Shown here: positions 33,497-40,129 of the stretch, piece after piece
Layout of the letters: each line of letters starts with the position of its first letter
How positions within the stretch are numbered: the stretch's first letter is position 1
Assembly (NCBI GenBank): GCA_030156615.1
Contig: JASGME010000010.1
Location: 1 to 40,129 of the forward strand
DNA length: 40,129 bases
Direction: 5' to 3'
Source of the DNA: Candidatus Woesearchaeota archaeon
Lineage (GTDB): Archaea; Nanobdellota; Nanobdellia; Woesearchaeales; UBA119
The notes under the pieces: model-generated
The model's database searches: none
What the model saw: only the letters and a program-made list of their open reading frames with translations
Told to the model about the DNA's origin: nothing
Program-made: the position numbers and the translations under genes

Positions 33497-34027
33497 ATGA
33501 ACTACAAATTATTCGCAATTCCTATCCTTGGAATACTTCTGATTATAAACTCTGTTTATGCAGTCCCAAAACCTTGCGGTGAAGAGAAATTATTGAATAC
33601 TTCTGATTTCGCAATAGAAGGTTATGTCATAAATATTGAATGCGGAGAACCATATGATTCAGGACAATGCTTTCCTTTTCCCGGAGAATCAAGCGAATTT
33701 AAATCTGAATTAGTCTCAAAGTGCATAGCAACAGTTGAGGTAACGAAAAATTTGAAAGGAGAATATGATATTGGAGAAAAAGTAAATATTTCTTTTATAA
33801 AAGAGGTTCAGGATTGTAAAAATGGTATTGAGAATATTCCCGGCGTCCCTCTGAATGATTTCAAATTAAATTCTAAGATTAGATATTATCATTCTACTTC
33901 TTGCCGTTTTTCTAATTATGAAGTGATAGAATGGCCCAATCAAAAACCAGAAGTAGAAGAAAACAATAGACTGAATTTTTTAATTCCTTTTCGGAGGTTT
34001 TTTCAAAGGATTTTCTCGTTCTTATAA
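33497..34027 (+). CDS. Secreted protein, possibly netrin/TIMP-like domain
   Basis: A signal peptide (MNYKLFAIPILGILLIINSVYA) is followed by about 130 residues with six or more cysteines and beta pattern: FAIEGYVINIECGEPYD, CIATVEVTKNLKGEYDIGEK, VNISFIKEVQDC. The order resembles small OB-fold netrin-like domains of exported proteins. The C-terminus is basic-hydrophobic (FLIPFRRFFQRIFSFL) and may associate with the membrane. An earlier in-frame ATG at 33443 would lengthen the n-region by 18 residues and has AT-rich sequence 28 nt upstream, so it cannot be excluded. Confidence 0.6.
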   Translation: MNYKLFAIPILGILLIINSVYAVPKPCGEEKLLNTSDFAIEGYVINIECGEPYDSGQCFPFPGESSEFKSELVSKCIATVEVTKNLKGEYDIGEKVNISFIKEVQDCKNGIENIPGVPLNDFKLNSKIRYYHSTSCRFSNYEVIEWPNQKPEVEENNRLNFLIPFRRFFQRIFSFL

Positions 34028-34098
34028 CTCTGTCAATATAAATAATCAAATCACAAAATATATAAAACTAAACAAAAAAGGAAACAGACATTTTGAGA

Positions 34099-35430
34099 AT
34101 GAATATTGGCTTAATCCACTTCAGAGTAGGAGACATTGACGGAGTTTCTTTAGAGATGGAGAAATGGCTTGATGTATTGAAGAGAATGCATTTTAAGGCA
34201 TATCTGATTGCAGGAGAAACAGGCTCTGCAGTTGGTTTCAAGATTCCTTCTATTGCTTATCTTGATAAAAGAAACAATATTATAAAACAGAAATCTTTTG
34301 TTTCTCTAGGTGATTGGACCGAAGAGAGATTAATAAATGAAATTAATAAGCAAATCTCAATCATATACAATGAATTAGAACAGATGATTGATTTAGATAT
34401 CTTACTCGTGAATAATATTTTTTCATTGGCTCATAATCCTGCGGCAGCAGTTGCCATATATCGCTATTGCAAATACAATGGCATAGAGATGATCGGTGTT
34501 CATCATGATTTCTATTGGGAGCGGGATTTTTATATGCATCCAACATCAAAATATATAGAAAAGATTCTAGAACTTTATTTCCCTCCAATGGACATTACGC
34601 ATATAGTCATAAATTCTTTTGCTCAAGAGAAGTTAAGAATGAAGAAAGGAATTGAAAGTTATGTTGTTCCGAATGTCTTTAATTTCAACCAGCCACCATG
34701 GCAGTTAGATGATTACAATATTAAGCTTTATGATAAACTGAATATATCTAAAAACGATATAATTTTTCTTCAAGCAACACGACTTGTGAAGAGAAAGGCA
34801 GTTGAGTTAGCAATAGATACGATTTCAATCGTTCAGAATAAATTAAAGGATTATCTTGGAAATATAACATATAATGGTAAAAAAATCACAAAAGATACAA
34901 AAATTGTTCTTTTGCTTCCCGGTCTTCCAGAAGAAGCTGATTATGTAGAATCTATAACAAAATATGCAAAAGAGAAAAATGTTAATCTAAAACCAGCGTT
35001 TTCTATTTCAAATGATATTAGGCATGAAGAACAGGAGATTTTCTCATTATGGGACTTTTATGCCATAGCAGATTTTATAGCATATCCAAGCGTTATCGAA
35101 GGATTTGGAAACCAGCTCTTGGAAGCAATATTCTCAAAAAAACCAATAATGATGTTTGAGTATCCAGTTTATAAGAAGGATATCGCTCCTTTTGGATTTG
35201 ATATTGTAAGTCTTGGAAGTTCTTTTAAGCAAGACAATGGTTTTTTTAAACTAAGTCAGGATGAACTTAATAGAGCAGCCGAACAGGTTCTAAATATTTT
35301 ATTTGATTTCAAAAAAGCTTCTAGTATGGTAAGAAAGAACTTTGAGCTAGGTAAGAAATATTTTTCATATAATACTCTTGAAAAAAAGTTAAAGAAAATT
35401 TTCATAGATGAGGGTTTAATCAGTAAATAA
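34099..35430 (+). CDS. GT4-family glycosyltransferase
   Basis: A GT-B fold enzyme. IGLIHFRVGDIDGVSLEMEKW is the N-terminal acceptor-side loop seen in mannosylglucosylglycerate/mannosylglycerate-type synthases. The C-terminal donor site has QATRLVKRKAVELAI and YPSVIEGFGNQLLEAI, the ExxxxxxxE of GT4 enzymes. NNIFSLAHNPAAAVAIYRY and HHDFYWERDFY add acceptor-site residues. It might make a compatible solute or a surface glycan; the product cannot be assigned from sequence alone. A TATATAAAA box lies about 35 nt before the ATG. A TTG two codons earlier is a possible alternative start. Confidence 0.8.
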   Translation: MNIGLIHFRVGDIDGVSLEMEKWLDVLKRMHFKAYLIAGETGSAVGFKIPSIAYLDKRNNIIKQKSFVSLGDWTEERLINEINKQISIIYNELEQMIDLDILLVNNIFSLAHNPAAAVAIYRYCKYNGIEMIGVHHDFYWERDFYMHPTSKYIEKILELYFPPMDITHIVINSFAQEKLRMKKGIESYVVPNVFNFNQPPWQLDDYNIKLYDKLNISKNDIIFLQATRLVKRKAVELAIDTISIVQNKLKDYLGNITYNGKKITKDTKIVLLLPGLPEEADYVESITKYAKEKNVNLKPAFSISNDIRHEEQEIFSLWDFYAIADFIAYPSVIEGFGNQLLEAIFSKKPIMMFEYPVYKKDIAPFGFDIVSLGSSFKQDNGFFKLSQDELNRAAEQVLNILFDFKKASSMVRKNFELGKKYFSYNTLEKKLKKIFIDEGLISK

Positions 35431-35435
35431 TGAGG

Positions 35436-36014
35436 TTAAAAATCTTCTTTCAGCCATTCCTCCGCCTTTGAAAGGAAAAAATCATAATCCTTATTGTTTT
35501 CAGAACCAAATTCACTCATAATGACAGAAGCTTTTTTCAAAAGTTCAATCCCCTCCTTCTTTGGTATAATATTCAAATAAAGAGGATTGCTTTTTAACTC
35601 TCGTATATCGTCGTAGAGCAGATTAATAGCTTTATCAAATTCTTTCCTTTCTGTAAGATTCTTCGCTTCCTCAATCCTTTCTTCATGGATTTTTTCTCTG
35701 TAATAGGTTAAGGCTTTAGCATTTTCATTGTAGAGCTCGACAATCCCTTTTGGTATCTCTTTTTCGTCATAAGTCATATCCTTAATCAGATAAGAAAGAG
35801 TTTCTCCAATTGTTAAAGAAGCAATATACGCATTCTTATCTTTTCTTAAAGATCTTTCATATTGATTAATCTTTTGCATTATATTGCCTAAGATTGTATC
35901 AATTGTTACATATTTCTTTAATTCCTTAACTCCAATATGCTCTTTTAAAGCGTCTTCGCTCAGAGAATTCTTAACATAAGCAACTTTCTTAGCATATTGT
36001 TCAAGAATATCCAT
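35436..36014 (-). CDS. Helical protein, paralogue (copy 2)
   Basis: A 192-aa helical protein of the same family as 32755 and 36029. Shared blocks are IGETLSYLIKDMTYDEKEIP, ELYNENAKALTYYREKI, and RKEFDKAINLLYDDIRELKS. The ATG at 36014 is used because the longer TTG frame would overlap the upstream gene. Fifteen nt separate it from its neighbour copy, so both are co-transcribed. Confidence 0.65.
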   Translation of the reverse strand: MDILEQYAKKVAYVKNSLSEDALKEHIGVKELKKYVTIDTILGNIMQKINQYERSLRKDKNAYIASLTIGETLSYLIKDMTYDEKEIPKGIVELYNENAKALTYYREKIHEERIEEAKNLTERKEFDKAINLLYDDIRELKSNPLYLNIIPKKEGIELLKKASVIMSEFGSENNKDYDFFLSKAEEWLKEDF

Positions 36015-36028
36015 TTTTCTTCCCTTCT

Positions 36029-36616
36029 TCAATAAAACTTATCTAACTTTTTAAGAATAGATTTATAGAATTCCTGACTTCTTTTTCCTTTGTTTTTCTC
36101 AGTATGATCTATTCTTTCCGATACAAGATCCTTAAGAAGATTGACGCTTTCTTCAAGAGGCGGCATATTTCCATATAGTTTTGAATTGTCCCTTAGTTCT
36201 GAGATGTCAGAGTTAAGAAGATCTATCGCATGATCAATATTGCCAATTCTTTTATCTTCTTTTGCTTCCTTAAGAGTGTCATATCTTGCTTCTCCCCTGT
36301 ATTCTATTAAATATTTCGCGGTAGTTTCCTTAAATTCCACAAGTTCATTTGGCAGTTCCTCTTTAGAATATTCCAGTTCTTTGATTAGCCAAGAAAGATT
36401 ATCGTTAATTAAGTATAAAGAATACCACGCTCTCTTAGCGCTATGGTCTTCTGATTCTTTATAGTCATTAAGATTAACATAACTCTCATTAATAAAATCC
36501 TCAATATTCTGTGATTTCTCAAAAATCTTAGAACCAATTGGCTTCCTCAGGGTATTCTCATCAAGAGAATTATACAATTTATCAACTTCCTTTACATATT
36601 CTTCTAAATCTTTCAT
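36029..36616 (-). CDS. Helical protein, paralogue (copy 3)
   Basis: A 195-aa paralogue: INDNLSWLIKELEYSKEELP, EFKETTAKYLIEYRGEA and KRIGNIDHAIDLLNSDISEL align with copy 2. A TTATAAAAGG box lies 27 nt before the ATG, so the mRNA starts at the start codon. First gene of a two-gene operon of duplicates. Function unknown. Confidence 0.65.
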   Translation of the reverse strand: MKDLEEYVKEVDKLYNSLDENTLRKPIGSKIFEKSQNIEDFINESYVNLNDYKESEDHSAKRAWYSLYLINDNLSWLIKELEYSKEELPNELVEFKETTAKYLIEYRGEARYDTLKEAKEDKRIGNIDHAIDLLNSDISELRDNSKLYGNMPPLEESVNLLKDLVSERIDHTEKNKGKRSQEFYKSILKKLDKFY

Positions 36617-36696
36617 ATCTATTTAGGAAAGATACTCCTTTTATAAGGATTTCGTTTGGTTTTTTCTTAAAATAGTATAGAAAATGACCGAATCTT

Positions 36697-36987
36697 TCAA
36701 TCTTCCTTATCTATGACCTCTGCTTCAACATCATATATCTTTTGGCTATCTCTTTTGTCTTCTCCTCTTTTCTTTCCTCTTTTATTATTTTCCTTTGTAG
36801 TTTTCTCGATTTTCCTCTTTTGCCTTGAAATCATAGTTCTGATTCTGATATAAGAAATGAGAGCAATAATAGCCCCTACAATAAATATAATTAAAAGCAG
36901 GATTACTTCTATCACAAATTTAAGAATTCGTAAAATCCACAAGCCAAGCCATTTAAGGAAGTCTATAATTCCGTTGAGCAATCTCAT
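36697..36987 (-). CDS. Small membrane protein with charged tail
   Basis: A 96-aa protein with hydrophobic stretches (about 5-47, enough for one long or two short passes) followed by a Lys/Arg-rich tail (RQKRKIEKTTKENNKRGKKR) and an acidic end. The cationic segment right after the membrane predicts an inside C-terminus. A TTAAATAAG box lies about 30 nt upstream, inside the 24-nt gap behind the PLD gene. No family recognised. Confidence 0.6.
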   Translation of the reverse strand: MRLLNGIIDFLKWLGLWILRILKFVIEVILLLIIFIVGAIIALISYIRIRTMISRQKRKIEKTTKENNKRGKKRGEDKRDSQKIYDVEAEVIDKED

Positions 36988-37011
36988 TATTCTAAAAAGA
37001 ATGATTTCATC

Positions 37012-38019
37012 TTATTTAACACTTGCTCTTCCAGCCAGAAAAATCTTGTTGCATTCATCAAGATAAGCCTGAGCAATCTCTTCATTATGTATGATTAAGA
37101 CATTTTCATCGTTTTTTTCATAGCCATTCTTAGAAGGGTTTGCCGAACCAGTAATTACGCTTTTGTTATCAATAACAAAAAATTTATTATGCATATTTGC
37201 CTTATTGCTATCAAGTCTTAATAAAATGTTCCCCTGCTCTTCTAGAACTGATACCTTGCTCCCAAGAATATTAACATTTCTGCTTTCTATAGTTCCATAT
37301 ACATTAATTCCAGAAGAAGAAAGCTCAATCAATTCATCGCTTAAGGCCTCATCTGTTAAGGCAAAAGCGGCTATACAGATATTCTGCTCTGCATTATTCA
37401 GTGTATCTAAAACCTCTTTCCGACAATTATCTTCTGGGCAAAAGTAGAATTCAATTATCTCTTTACCATCAACAATGATTTTATTGAATTCATTGATTTC
37501 CTTTAATCCTGAATTAGAGTTTTCACCTTTTAATATCTCATTAAATTCATCAAAATAAGCCTCTGCGAGACAACCCGAGTTAATTATTAAAACATTGTTA
37601 TTATTCTTAAAGAAACCATTTTCTGTAGGGTTCAGCGAGCCAGTCAATACTGTTTCATTATCAAATATACAAAATTTGTTATGCATTAATCCACTTCCAT
37701 AAATACATTCTGAGTTGTACTCATTAATACAATTGTCTTCATCTATTAGAAGACTTAAATCAGTTGATTCTTCAATCACTTTATAAATTTCATAATCTAA
37801 GTCATAAAAAGCACAATAGACTTCATCTGAAGACGAGAAAAGTTGAATTACCCTGTTATAGCAGTCATCTGAAGGGCAGAATAAAATTTCCATAGAAAGA
37901 TTTTCTTCAATGCAGGCATCAGTTAGATAAAAAAATCCAGTAATTCCTTCCTCTCCAAAAAAGGTACAGAGAATAAGAATAACTATTATTGAAACAACTA
38001 TGAATCTTTTTCTCATCAT
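37012..38019 (-). CDS. Exported phospholipase D-like protein with two HKD motifs
   Basis: A signal or anchor segment (about 5-20) precedes two repeats, each with an HKD motif: HNKFCIFD (H113, K115, D120) then TGSLNP, and HNKFFVID (H277, K279, D284) then TGSANP. Both repeats start with a matching cysteine block, FCPSDDC and FCPEDNC. HKD proteins hydrolyse or transfer phosphodiester bonds in lipids or nucleic acids. With an extracytoplasmic location, phospholipid or DNA outside the cell is possible. The Cys pairs are probably structural disulfides. Confidence 0.85.
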   Translation of the reverse strand: MMRKRFIVVSIIVILILCTFFGEEGITGFFYLTDACIEENLSMEILFCPSDDCYNRVIQLFSSSDEVYCAFYDLDYEIYKVIEESTDLSLLIDEDNCINEYNSECIYGSGLMHNKFCIFDNETVLTGSLNPTENGFFKNNNNVLIINSGCLAEAYFDEFNEILKGENSNSGLKEINEFNKIIVDGKEIIEFYFCPEDNCRKEVLDTLNNAEQNICIAAFALTDEALSDELIELSSSGINVYGTIESRNVNILGSKVSVLEEQGNILLRLDSNKANMHNKFFVIDNKSVITGSANPSKNGYEKNDENVLIIHNEEIAQAYLDECNKIFLAGRASVK

Positions 38020-38131
38020 AGTTGTTTTTAAATCATTGCTGCTTTAAGAAGATTTTTAATGTTTATTCGTGATTTTTACTTCTTCAAAGAATAATTTATT
38101 ATATAACTTATGTATCTTCTTTTTCATTGCC

Positions 38132-38177
38132 GAGGTCGCATACACAAACTTCCCTTCGGTCGTTTGGTCGCGACCTC
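38132..38177 (+). repeat. 46-nt hairpin repeat, locus 2 copy 1
   Basis: Same sequence and arms as the locus 1 copies (GAGGTCGC 38132-38139, GCGACCTC 38170-38177), with the GCC prefix. It is followed by spacer type B, which follows the second copy at locus 1. Confidence 0.9.
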
Positions 38178-38236
38178 TAGATAAACAGAAGATATTAATA
38201 TTCACAACATTTTGTTTTGTTCAGTTAAATATTGTC

Positions 38237-38282
38237 TGGGTCGCATACACAAACTTCCCTTCGGTCGTTTGGTCGCGACCTC
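38237..38282 (+). repeat. 46-nt hairpin repeat, locus 2 copy 2 (degenerate 5' end)
   Basis: Exactly 105 bp after copy 1. Its first bases are changed (GTCTGGGTCGC instead of GCCGAGGTCGC), so the outer stem loses pairs, while the 3' arm GCGACCTC is intact. Spacer type A follows. Confidence 0.85.
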
Positions 38283-38338
38283 TAGATAAGCAAAACTCAT
38301 AAATATCTATGTTGTTTCGATTAGAATTGCTTGAAACT

Positions 38339-38421
38339 GCCGAGGTCGCATAACTTGGTATTGCGCAGGCCTGGAGAGCCTGTCCCTTTTGGGATTCTGG
38401 GTTCAAATCCCAGCCTCGGCG
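38339..38421 (+). tRNA. tRNA-Ser (anticodon GGA)
   Basis: An 83-nt type II tRNA almost identical to tRNA-Ser(UGA). The anticodon loop CTGGAGA gives GGA (reads UCC/UCU). The variable arm is CCC-TTTT-GGG. The acceptor GCCGAGG/CCTCGGC, T arm and discriminator G are the same; CCA is not encoded. It begins exactly 105 bp after the second repeat unit, as at the other locus. A T-rich terminator follows. Confidence 0.95.
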
Positions 38422-38422
38422 T

Positions 38423-39184
38423 TTAATTTTTTATTATCTCCTTAAACAAATCTTCTTTGAGTTTTGAGTAACAAAAATCTGCAACAGGTTCAAGATTAAC
38501 TATGTCTGCTCTATTGTATTCTATCAATTTCTCCAAATAATTCTTATTCCTTGTAGAATAAAACATCTCCCAAAGATAAACAGCATCTCCTCCTCTAACC
38601 TCTTTGATTTTATTATCTCTCTGTATATTAAGCATCTTTTCAATATTCTTCAATCCTCCTTTTAATCCTAATCTATTGCAAGCAAAACGAAGATCAATGT
38701 GAGGCACTCGTGGAAAAACATCTCCAAATTTTCTCTTTATAAGAGGTAAATCAAAGCATGAGCCATTGAATGTTATAATAATTTTGAAATCCTTTAAAGC
38801 TTCTTTCAAATTATGCCTATCAAGATTATAGCCCTTGACAAAACTGATTGATTGTTCTCCATCGTATAATCCAATTACAGTGATGTCTCCATAATATACA
38901 GAGGTTTCAATATCGAGATAAACAGCCTCATTCTTAAAGGTTTTAAACAACCTCCATGACTCAGAGCTTGGAAAATTGAAGAAAAAGAAAGAAGCGTCTC
39001 TCTCTTCCAAGGCTAAACTAGAATGTTCCAGTTCAATATCATGTTCCATTTTTCTCTCTTTTGAGATTCCTTTTATCTCTTTTGCATCTATAAAATCTCT
39101 CCAATTAATAATTCCTCTTCTCCAAAGATTAGCCTCCTTCTGTCTCCCGAATCCTTTTAAATGAATGAAGCTTGAATCAATCAT
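38423..39184 (-). CDS. YprB-like RNase H-fold exonuclease
   Basis: A DEDD-type 3'-5' exonuclease of 253 aa. VYLDIETSVYYGD carries the first D-E pair (D91, E93), ITFNGSCFDLPLIKRKF the third Asp, and LIEYNRADIVNL the last Asp. The N-terminus (LKGFGRQKEANLWRRGIINW) is a helix-hairpin-helix-like DNA contact. Related proteins are often associated with repair or RNA turnover. Its stop lies 2 nt past the tRNA-Ser(GGA) end, converging with it. Divergent from the YhaM-like gene. Confidence 0.8.
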   Translation of the reverse strand: MIDSSFIHLKGFGRQKEANLWRRGIINWRDFIDAKEIKGISKERKMEHDIELEHSSLALEERDASFFFFNFPSSESWRLFKTFKNEAVYLDIETSVYYGDITVIGLYDGEQSISFVKGYNLDRHNLKEALKDFKIIITFNGSCFDLPLIKRKFGDVFPRVPHIDLRFACNRLGLKGGLKNIEKMLNIQRDNKIKEVRGGDAVYLWEMFYSTRNKNYLEKLIEYNRADIVNLEPVADFCYSKLKEDLFKEIIKN

Positions 39185-39205
39185 CTTGCTTAGAAAGTAG
39201 CAATC

Positions 39206-39214
39206 TTTTTATAG
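39206..39214 (+). promoter_or_regulatory. TATA box of the YhaM-like gene
   Basis: TTTTTATAG is centred 26 nt before the ATG at 39236, giving a leaderless mRNA. The divergent exonuclease gene starts at 39184, so the two promoters share about 50 nt. Confidence 0.6.
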
Positions 39215-39235
39215 TTTTACTACCCTATTTGTCCA

Positions 39236-40129
39236 ATGGTTGAAAAAAATAAGCTAATATCTCAATATGATAAGTTTGAAAAGGTAAATGACATCTTTGT
39301 TGTTAAGTATAAAAAGCCAATATCTAAATACGCTAGTGGCTATATGTTTGAGCTTCGTGTTGGCGATTCTTCAAAAGAGATTAATCTAAAGTATTGGGGT
39401 CCAGATAATCAGGAGGCCGTAGAAAAGCTCTATGATTCAATAAAGCCAAACTCTGTTGTTCTCGTTGAAGGAATAATAAAGGATTATAAAGGCAAGTTAG
39501 AATTGAATGCTTCATCAATAAATGTATTGAAAGAAGGAGAATATCCAGCTGATGCCTTTCTAAGAAAAAGCGATGAGGATATTGAAGCAATGTTGAAAGA
39601 GCTTAATACCTTCATTTCAAAAATAGAGAATCCACAATTAAAAAAACTAATTTATTCTTTCTTTTCAGATAAGGAATTCTTAGAGCAGTTTAAGAATCAT
39701 CCGGCTTCAATTTATAAGCATCAGGGATATTTAGGCGGGTTGCTTGAGCATACTTTGCATGTAATTAAAATCTGTGATTTAATGAGCACAATTTATCCAA
39801 AGCTTAACAGAGATTTGCTTATCACTGGTGCTGTTTTACACGATATCGGTAAGCTGAGAGAGTTAGATTATACAAATAATGTATTTGCTACTGAAGAAGG
39901 AAGATTAATAGGACATCTCATACAAGGTTTTCAAATGATTTCAGAAAAGATGAATCAATTAGCAATAGATGAAACCATTAAGAATAAGGTACTTCATATG
40001 ATTTTAGCTCATCATGGGAAGAAGGAGTATGGTTCTCCAAAAGAACCGATGTTCCCGGAAGCTCTATGCCTCTATCTTGCAGATGAGATGGACGCAAAAT
40101 TGTTTTCTATGATTGAGTTCAAGGATAAG
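39236..40129 (+). CDS. YhaM/Cbf1-like 3'-5' exonuclease, OB-fold plus HD domain (partial)
   Basis: The frame is open to the window end (298 codons seen). Residues 15-100 form an OB fold (FELRVGDSSKEINLKYWG, NSVVLVEGIIKDYKG), and an HD domain follows: GGLLEHTLHVIKICD with His172, GAVLHDIGKL with HD at 202-203, and LAHHGKKEYGSP. This matches YhaM-type 3'-5' exonucleases, which act on RNA or single-stranded DNA with metal ions at the HD site. The neighbouring YprB-like nuclease suggests a shared nucleic-acid turnover role. The C-terminal part is cut off. Confidence 0.85.
   Translation, partial: MVEKNKLISQYDKFEKVNDIFVVKYKKPISKYASGYMFELRVGDSSKEINLKYWGPDNQEAVEKLYDSIKPNSVVLVEGIIKDYKGKLELNASSINVLKEGEYPADAFLRKSDEDIEAMLKELNTFISKIENPQLKKLIYSFFSDKEFLEQFKNHPASIYKHQGYLGGLLEHTLHVIKICDLMSTIYPKLNRDLLITGAVLHDIGKLRELDYTNNVFATEEGRLIGHLIQGFQMISEKMNQLAIDETIKNKVLHMILAHHGKKEYGSPKEPMFPEALCLYLADEMDAKLFSMIEFKDK

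Noticed and set aside
38069-38302. Open reading frame across the locus 2 repeat units (VAYTNFPSVVWSRPLDKQ repeated)
   Set aside because: The peptide repeats only because the 46-nt hairpin repeats; the region has no ribosome-binding site and lies upstream of a tRNA in the same direction.

Overview
The window is a stretch of AT-rich archaeal chromosome, most likely from a small-genome DPANN lineage of the Woesearchaeota/Pacearchaeota kind. Archaeal markers are clear: aIF2 gamma, ribosomal proteins S6e, S19e, L31e and L39e, RFC large subunit, topoisomerase VI A and B, an Nre repair protein, archaeal CMP kinase, a histone-fold protein, and promoters with TATA boxes about 26-28 nt before leaderless ATGs (for example rfcL and the YhaM-like gene). 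Internal or operon genes instead use strong GGTGA/GGAGGTGA Shine-Dalgarno sites. A bacterial-type lipoprotein signal peptidase (LspA) is an unusual component. The lineage is inferred from gene content, not from a search.

Layout. 1-634: a large imperfect palindrome resembling an IS200/IS605 end, and a two-gene operon of microproteins (15-aa lysine-rich, 26-aa acidic). 635-5800: ALG5-like glycosyltransferase, radical SAM protein, MagIII-like DNA glycosylase, Yip1-type membrane protein, small lipoprotein, orphan ParA. 5867-10783: S6e-aIF2 gamma operon, MazG-like pyrophosphohydrolase, valyl-tRNA synthetase. 10850-13687: a coiled-coil protein paired with a Vps4/katanin-like AAA ATPase. 13850-18346: rfcL, glyS, two membrane or coiled-coil proteins, lspA. 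18349-25451: membrane protein with an Ada-like zinc tail, CMP kinase, Nre, secreted transglutaminase-like protein, topoisomerase VI B-A operon. 25513-30861: ADP-ribosyltransferase-like gene followed in frame by a second reading frame after a single TGA, FKBP, Cys-rich exported protein, coiled-coil proteins, a 56-aa histone-fold gene, and a tandem HIT pair. 30862-38422: two tRNA-Ser genes, each preceded by two copies of a 105-bp repeat unit, enclosing a ribosomal protein operon, three paralogous helical proteins, a GT4 glycosyltransferase and an exported PLD-like protein. 38423-40129: YprB-like exonuclease and the start of a YhaM-like OB-HD exonuclease that runs off the window.

The most unusual structure is the pair of tRNA-Ser loci. 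In each, two 105-bp units lie between the tRNA promoter and the tRNA. Every unit opens with a version of the first 14 nt of the tRNA and carries a 46-nt hairpin with 8-bp outer arms. Two spacer types (A and B) occur in opposite order at the two loci. Other points of interest are the HIT pair with complementary losses of histidine-triad residues, the AAA/coiled-coil module, the LspA/lipoprotein combination and the microprotein operon.
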